Source of the DNA: Heliocidaris tuberculata
Lineage: Eukaryota > Echinodermata > Echinoidea > Camarodonta > Echinometridae
Reading direction: 5' to 3'
NCBI GenBank assembly: GCA_025618425.1
Contig: CM046837.1
Location: 23,013,488 to 23,077,487 of the forward strand
DNA length: 64,000 nt
The notes beneath the pieces were generated by a model. That model was not told the origin of the DNA. It saw nothing but the letters and a program-made list of their open reading frames with translations, and made no database searches. A program made the position numbers and the translations under genes. Below, piece by piece: positions 57,600 to 64,000 of this stretch. How positions within the stretch are numbered: the stretch's first letter is position 1; each line of letters opens with the position of its first letter.

Positions 57600-59170
57600 T
57601 TACAATATCATAGCATTATGATAAAATAAATGGAGGCGGGAATGAAGAGAAGGAAGTGGTGACGAGAAACTATGAACCAATTTTATTTGGCTTTACTATT
57701 ATTTAGGGGGGGGGGGGTGGTTGTACATGATGGAAGTCCCTCCTCAATTGAGCTTCTATTTTGTACTTGTGATATACATGTATTTTGTACTTTTATATGA
57801 TCGACTGTTTTATCAAATAATTTTTAAAAAAGGGTTATATAATCATCTCCCCATCCACTACGGGATACTAGTATCCGCTAAGAAGGAACTGCATTATTAC
57901 CGGGGATGCATGCAAAATATGAAATAGGTATACCTGTACCATGTGTATTGTAGGGCTGTATGTCTTGATGTAAGGCCGCTGGCCTCCAGCTGCATGTCCT
58001 TTGCGAAATGTACCTCACTAAAAGTATCAACGTCGCCAAATGTGCATCCAAGAAATGAGAGCTTGACCGGTAACATTTATGATAATATTCCTGTAATTTC
58101 CCATTGGCGAAATAAAAGGGGCACTGAAAACACGATGCTAGCGCAAGTGTACAGTGGAAAACCAAGTTTGAAGCTCCTTGAAAAAACGCGCCAAATGGTG
58201 GAAAACGCGCCAAAGTCAGTGAAAAGGTCCACGTGCTATCTGCCTGTCAGGCCTACGTTGTGGTCAAGGACCTTTTCTCTGAGTGTCTGCAAGTACTAGT
58301 CCCTAATTTACAAATGTGACAAATTGTTTTGTCGAAATAGCATAAAAATGTGTCTGGTAGTCGTAGAGGGGGTTGGGGGGTGGGACTGAGACCAAGTTCA
58401 GCGGGGAAAGGGGCAGTTGTTTATCAGATTTAAAAGATGCCTACATGCATTATTATTCTGGGAACCGAGTAAGGGATAAGGAAGTATTTTTTTTCCCTTG
58501 AAAATGAAGTGATACTATTTTCTGTATTACCTGCAAAATTTCATTAAAGATGGTTGAATTAGTTTTAAGATGCTGTCAATCAAAATCTCGTTGATTTTTT
58601 TGTTACAGTTGTTGTTTTTGTGTAGACACGTTGCATTTCTTATTTTGTAACACTCCCGCCTTCGATCTTTCTTTGATTGTTTTCGCTAATAATCTGAAAA
58701 TTAGTCATATTCTCATGAACTTCTTCAAATCTAAAGTAAATTTATGGCTTTGATGAATGGTATCATTGGTTTTAAAGACCCTTCTCATACATTTCTCTCC
58801 TCCAGTATACATTTCATCCTTCAACATGATTATGGCGTGTGCTTTACCAGAAATTTTGAAATTTTATGTAGATTAATTTAGAACCGTTCCTTCGAACTAA
58901 AACACATTATAGAATTATTCTGACTGCGTGATATGAGCTCAAATACCTGTAGTGGAAGATAAAGATGAGATAAGATTTAAAGACTCTATCGACCCCCTCT
59001 TGTGGTATGAGAGTACAATCAAAGAAACATGTTTACAATTATCGTACATACATAATAAGGTTTGATATAGTAAATAAAAATACATTGGATAATTTGTTAC
59101 TTATTATTTTTGTAAACAAAAGTAGGCTATCTGCCTGTTTGACTATTCCACCACTACGAGTACATTAAAA
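57600..59170. other. Non-coding stretch, one CpG-rich patch
   Basis: The patch near 57900-58280 is less AT-rich and contains GAAAACGCGCCAAA-like repeats (two copies near 58185-58215). It could be a promoter or an old exon, but no frame is convincing. Confidence 0.35.
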
Positions 59171-59192
59171 AAAAAAAAAAAAAAAAAAAAAC
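59166..59192. repeat. A homopolymer
   Basis: About 26 A in a row, possibly the tail of a retroposed sequence. Confidence 0.95.
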
Positions 59193-59684
59193 TCCGTGTA
59201 AAATTTTAACACAAAAAGTGTTAAACTTTACCAGAGTTTTGGGTTCACTGGTAGCCATCACAAATCTAGTAATATTTACCCCGTTGTCTGATTAATTCAA
59301 GCGCATCGTTTCTGATCAAATTACCAAATTCCTGGTGAAATACTACAATTATACCCGGAAAATATACAACCAGGCGTTTTCTGTGTTATAGAATTCTATC
59401 TCTCTTACTTTCTGTACAGTGGCATTCTCCTATGGTTGTTGATCCAGGAGGAGATGGGGGGGGGGGGGGTTATAGTATTCCCCAAAAATAAATAAAAAGA
59501 GGTGTGTGCATGGGGGGGGGGGCCTGTGTTATCAAAATTTGCTTACGTGAATCATATAAGTTGCAAGTAAAGAAATAAGTGACCTTTTCGTAACTGCAAG
59601 ATGCACAACACTTATCAGAAAACAGAGAGAATTTCAGTTTATGCAATTACACGGAGTCATATACACAAAAGTACAGCTAATGAA

Positions 59685-60000
59685 GTTTGATTTTGTTGAG
59701 GACGATTTCTGTTCATTCTGCAAAAAGGACAAATAAACCTACTTACACTTATTTTCCAATTGTGGGAAGGTCAAAGAGTTATGGCAATTTACTACTGAAC
59801 ACTTTGATTTAGTTGAACTAAAGTGGCGAGATATATTTTTAGGATTAACTCAATTTTCGACAACATATTTGCCATTACTGTTAACATGAGAATCCGTATA
59901 AAATCAGTCTGTTGTGATAGTAAAACTGATACCAGATTCCTCTGGTGTATAACGAATATCAGTGTTGTCGTCATCATCACAAAATTCATATCCATTCAAA
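59685..60000 (+). pseudogene. LINE fragment with reverse-transcriptase zinc-binding domain
   Basis: Reads VEDDFCSFCKKDK, one stop, then TYLHLFSNCGKVKELW and WRDIFLGLT. The C-x2-C...H-x4-C arrangement and the following KELW phrase match the zinc-binding domain found at the C-terminal side of reverse transcriptase in L1/Tx1-type elements. This differs in clade from the other LINE remnants of the window. Broken by a stop and short. Confidence 0.6.
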
Positions 60001-60389
60001 TTTGAAACCATAATTACCTTTTGCTTCTAAAATGTCACTGAACATGCCTGATCTGACATTGAAATAACCCTAAAAACACAAAGGTGAATGAAATCTGCTT
60101 CTGATATCAATCATATCAAGCATAAAATCATCATTAGAATATTTAATGGAGCCCTCACTTGGTAGATACATGAATACTGCAGCTAAAATAGATATAACTT
60201 AAATTATTAATTTCATCCAGATCCGATGATCGATTCGGACACTGTGTTTAAATTCTTTCAGAACAAGCCAATATTTCTTACTTCATTAAAATAGACCGCG
60301 ATATCCACCAAATCTGAAATGTACATTATTATTTTTCTGTATATTACAATATTCATATTCCTAAAACAAGATAGGGACAGATGAGGAAA

Positions 60390-62350
60390 GTCAGATTTTG
60401 TTTCTAAAAGACAAATGACATCCCACTCAGTTTTGAGATATAAATTATTAACTCCAAAGTTCGCTCTTTTAATTTTACCAAACTCAATTTCTCCTTACAT
60501 TATATCAATTATATCATACAATATATTTCTATCTATGAAATTTCTAAGAAGCAAGTAAATCAAACTTGATTGGGGAAAAATCCAAGTTATTCTAAAACCT
60601 GGCAGTCTCCTTACAACCATACACTCATGCTGGTTCTAGGGTTACCCCTGACCTTTCCCGGCGAGAGTTAAGGGAAGAGAACCACCTAGGTTTTGTGTCG
60701 ATTTTCAGATTTTACCCATCTTCAAATCTCATTGAATTGTTATTACTTATATTGTACAAATCATTTCTATCTATAAACTTTTTAAGAGGCATGTAAATCA
60801 AATCTTACTGAAACAAAATCTAAGCCGGCCAGAGTTTAGGGGAGAAAACTAACTAGGTTTTGTGTCGATTTTTAGATTCAATTCTCATTGCATTGTTATT
60901 ACTAATATTGTACAAATCATTTCCATCTAAATAATTTTTAAGAAGGAAGTAAATCAAATCTTACTGAAAATATCCAAGTTATTCTAAAACCTGTCAGTCT
61001 CCTCACAACCAAACACCCATGCTGGTTCTACGGTTACCCCTGACCTCTCCAGGCCAGAGTTTAGGGCAAACAACTACCTAGATTTTGTGTCGATTTTCAG
61101 ATTTTACCAAACTTAAATTCTCATTGCATTGTTATCAATAATATTGTACAAATCCTTTCCATCTAAAGAATTTTTAAGAAGGAAGTAAATCAAATCTTAC
61201 TGAAAATATCCAAGTTATTCTAAAACCTGTCAGTCTCCTCCAAACCAAACACCCATGCTGGTTCTACGGTAACCCCTGACCTTTCCCGGCCAGAGTTTAG
61301 GGGAGAAAACTACCTAGGTTTTGTGTCGATTTTCAGATTTTACCAAACTTAAATTCTCATTGCATTGTTATCAATAATATTGTACAAATCATTTCCATCT
61401 AAAGAATTCTTCAGAAGCATGTAAATAAAATCTTACTGAAAATATCCAAGTTAATCTAAAACCTGTCAGTCTCCTCACAACCAAACACCCATGCTGGTTC
61501 TACGGTTACCCCTGACCTCTCCCGGCCAGAGTTTAGGGAAGAAAACTACCTAGGTTTTGTGTCGATTTTCAGATTTTACCAAACTTAAATTCTCAGTGCA
61601 TTGTTATCAATAATATTGTACAAATCATTTCCATCTAAAGAATTTTTAAGAAGGAAGTAAATCAAATCTTACTGAAAATATCCAAGTTAATCTAAAACCT
61701 GTCAGTCTCCTCACAACCAAACACCCGTGCTGGTTCTACAGTTACCCCTGACCTCTACCGGCCAGAGTTTAGGGGAGAAAACTACCTAGGTTTTGTGTCG
61801 ATTTTCAGATGTTACCAAACTTAAATTCTCATTGCATTGTTATCAATAATATTGTACAAATCATTTCCATCTAAAGAATTTTTAAGAAGGAAGTAAATCA
61901 AATCTTACTGAAAATATCCAAGTTAATCTAAAACCTGTCAGTCTCCTCACAACCAAACACCCATGCTGGTTCTACGGTTACCCCTGACCTTTCCCGGCCA
62001 GAGTTTAGGGGAGAAAACTACCTAGGTTTTGTGTCGATTTTCAGATTTTACCAAACTTAAATTCTCATTGCATTGTTATCAATAATATTGTACAAATCAT
62101 TTCCATCAAAAGAATTTTTAAGAAGGAAGTAAATCAAATCTTACTGAAAATATCCAAGTTATTCTAAAACCTGTCAGTCTCCCTACAACCAAACAACAGG
62201 GCTGATTCTACGATTACCCCTGACCTCTCCCGGCCAGAGTTTAGGGGAGAAAAACCACCTTGGGTGGTTTTGTTTTGTTTTGTTTTGTGACTTTTGTCCA
62301 TTTTTAGATTTTACCAAACTTAAATTATTATTGCATTGCTATTAAATATA
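60390..62350. repeat. 236-bp tandem satellite, about eight units
   Basis: CTGTCAGTCTCCTC recurs at 60991, 61227, 61463, 61699, 61935 and 62171, exactly 236 bases apart. A diverged unit lies near 60600 and a truncated one near 60800. Each unit carries TGCTGGTTCTACGGTTACCC, CGGCCAGAGTTTAGGG and TTTTGTGTCGATTTTCAGAT. No spacer-repeat structure and no coding frame. Confidence 0.95.
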
Positions 62351-62419
62351 GAACTCATTAGCAATGCTTGGTCTACGGTTAACCCTAATCGGTCCAGCCC
62401 GAAATTTAGTGGAGAACAC

Positions 62420-62955
62420 AACCCAGATCTTAGTGCCTAGATCCTGCCTTCCTGTCTCACATTCACTTGTTAACCTACTAATATTCCGGTGGAATTTTAT
62501 TTTCTTCCATGGTATATGATGTAAATATTTGTCAATATCGTGATAATAACTATTTATTGAATAGTTTTAGGAATGCTGAAATAAATAACGAACCAAAGAG
62601 TTAATATGATCCATCGATGATATGTTTTTTAAATGTTAATCTACAACTCGTCTTAAAGCGTCTTTCCGATCTTATTGTCAATTGAAAACCTGAAATGCTG
62701 TCGAGCTAAAATTTCGTAACTTGAATATTCTGATTTATTAAGGATTATCATTTCAATTAGATGATTTTTCGCCAGGTTCTAATATTTTTCAAAAAATAAT
62801 TTTATTTTTTCTTTTTACGCCCTCTACGATTTGTGTACTCGCATTATGTAATTTGTATTTTGTTTGTTTGTTGTTGTTGGCTTTATTCAGGGTGAGGGGA
62901 GTCTCCAAAGCGACACATATTTTCATTGTTTTCAAAACAGATTGTAATGTTCAAC
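62420..62955. other. Non-coding stretch
   Basis: Nothing recognised. Confidence 0.4.
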
Positions 62956-62957
62956 CT

Positions 62958-63089
62958 GGGCCCCGTCTTATAAAGAGCTGCGAATGATTCGAATCGATCG
63001 CCCCTTAGAAATAATCGCAATAGGGATTACTTTTAATTTCAATTTGCGATCGATTCGAATCAATCGCAACTCTTTATAAGACGGGGCCC
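62958..63089. mobile_element. Short fold-back element, GGGCCCCGTCTTATAAAGAG ends
   Basis: GGGCCCCGTCTTATAAAGAG and its complement enclose a second inverted pair, GCGA(A)T(G/C)(A)ATTCGAATCGATCG. The total is only about 130 bases, a nearly perfect palindrome. Confidence 0.85.
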
Positions 63090-63094
63090 TAGTC

Positions 63095-64000
63095 TTACCT
63101 TTTCCATTTCATTCCATTCATTAGTAAATGGGCAATTATGGGGTGATGACTGAGCATTAATCTTTTAATTTGTTTATGAGATTCAACGTAATTCTGTTAT
63201 TTTACATGAAAATGATGACTATACATTATATTGTGGAATTTGGTCAAGAAAAACTTATGATTCATAATAGTTTTAACAAGATCAAATTTTTTGTATATAA
63301 ATATGTGCTGGAAGTATATCGAACACGTCAATGATCCAACGAAAGAAAATAACCCAAATATGCAGACGTAACAAAATCTATTTTATGTATGACCTTAAAT
63401 CTTTGGATTTAGCATTGTATTGTTTATTTGGGGGATACATAATATTGGATCTCCAGGGGTGTCAATGTACCAGACATGAGCACTATATACGAACCCATTA
63501 ATATTCTTATCCAAAACTGATAATAATTTCAAGTTTATATAAGAGAAGATGCTTTGAAAAGATACTAACTTTAAGATAGGCTTACGACAAAAAATTTAGT
63601 TCTGCGTCGTCAATACATCTTACATGCAATAACAAAACAATGTCGAAAGTTCTTTTATTTAAAAAAAAGGTACAATAGGTCTGATATCCATGGAATTGTC
63701 TATAGTCTTTCTTTCATATAGGGTCTAATGGGCAGTTATTTGTTTGAGAGAATGTTTATAGGTCTTTGGTATGAAATATGGAAGAAAAAGAAAATTTAGT
63801 CCGAAGCCTAACCATTTTTTTGTTGTTGTTTAAATCAACTAAGGTTTAAACAAGAGATAATTCAAAGGCACTTTGAACTTGTTGCTATCTGTATAACATA
63901 CCAAGATCAATATACATTGACCCCAGATGATTCAGACTCCTGCATAAGAAATTTGATTTATCATTAGATCATTTCCATGTACTTACATGACTAATGTAAA
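63095..64000. other. Non-coding end of window
   Basis: AT-rich; nothing recognised. Confidence 0.4.

Noticed and set aside
60390..62350. Regular repeats considered as a CRISPR array
   Set aside because: Units are 236 bases, contiguous without spacers, in animal DNA with no cas genes.
1..64000. tRNA and rRNA genes
   Set aside because: No cloverleaf with A and B boxes or ribosomal sequence was recognised by eye; a covariance-model scan would be decisive.

Overview
The window looks like metazoan nuclear DNA from a repeat-dense, AT-rich genome. I think it is a sea urchin or related deuterostome (moderate confidence). The reasons are GT-AG introns with short exons, very long G/C homopolymers, many fold-back DNA elements, a Mag-like Ty3/gypsy element and several CR1/L2-like LINE relics. 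I see no bacterial operons, CRISPR arrays, rRNA or tRNA genes.

Layout. 1-6.6 kb: repeats, including a palindromic minisatellite, an A/G-rich minisatellite and G/C-run elements. 6.6-12.8 kb: a TTAA-flanked fold-back element split by a nearly intact Ty3/gypsy retrotransposon with two 667-bp LTRs. 13.4-14.4 kb (minus): single-exon immunoglobulin-type receptor A. 16.5-20.4 kb (plus): the last three exons of an unidentified gene. The splice donor of its penultimate exon is interrupted by a 1.16-kb element with CCCGGGG ends and an 8-bp target duplication. 20.8-25.6 kb: a segment duplicated at 44 kb, fold-back elements and a 30-bp minisatellite. 26.1-29.0 kb and 32.0-35.5 kb (minus): two decayed LINEs, the second split by a TTAA-flanked fold-back. 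36-38 kb: fold-back DNA and one candidate first exon. 38.7-39.8 kb (minus): immunoglobulin-type receptor B, paralog of A. 42.3-43.5 kb: LINE fragment. 44.86-53.39 kb: an 8.5-kb TA-flanked unit with inverted ends. It carries a multi-exon gene (minus) of a SAM-like, largely uncharacterised family. 53.5-64 kb: mostly non-coding, with LINE remnants and a 236-bp satellite.

Working together. Receptors A and B are a duplicated pair with conserved extracellular parts and unrelated tails. A duplicated segment lies to the right of each (20.8-21.7 and 44.0-44.9 kb). The copy near A has an empty site exactly where the copy near B carries the 8.5-kb unit. This dates that unit as an insertion and makes it the most interesting object here. 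All homology statements come from reading the sequence and from memory of protein families; no database search was run.
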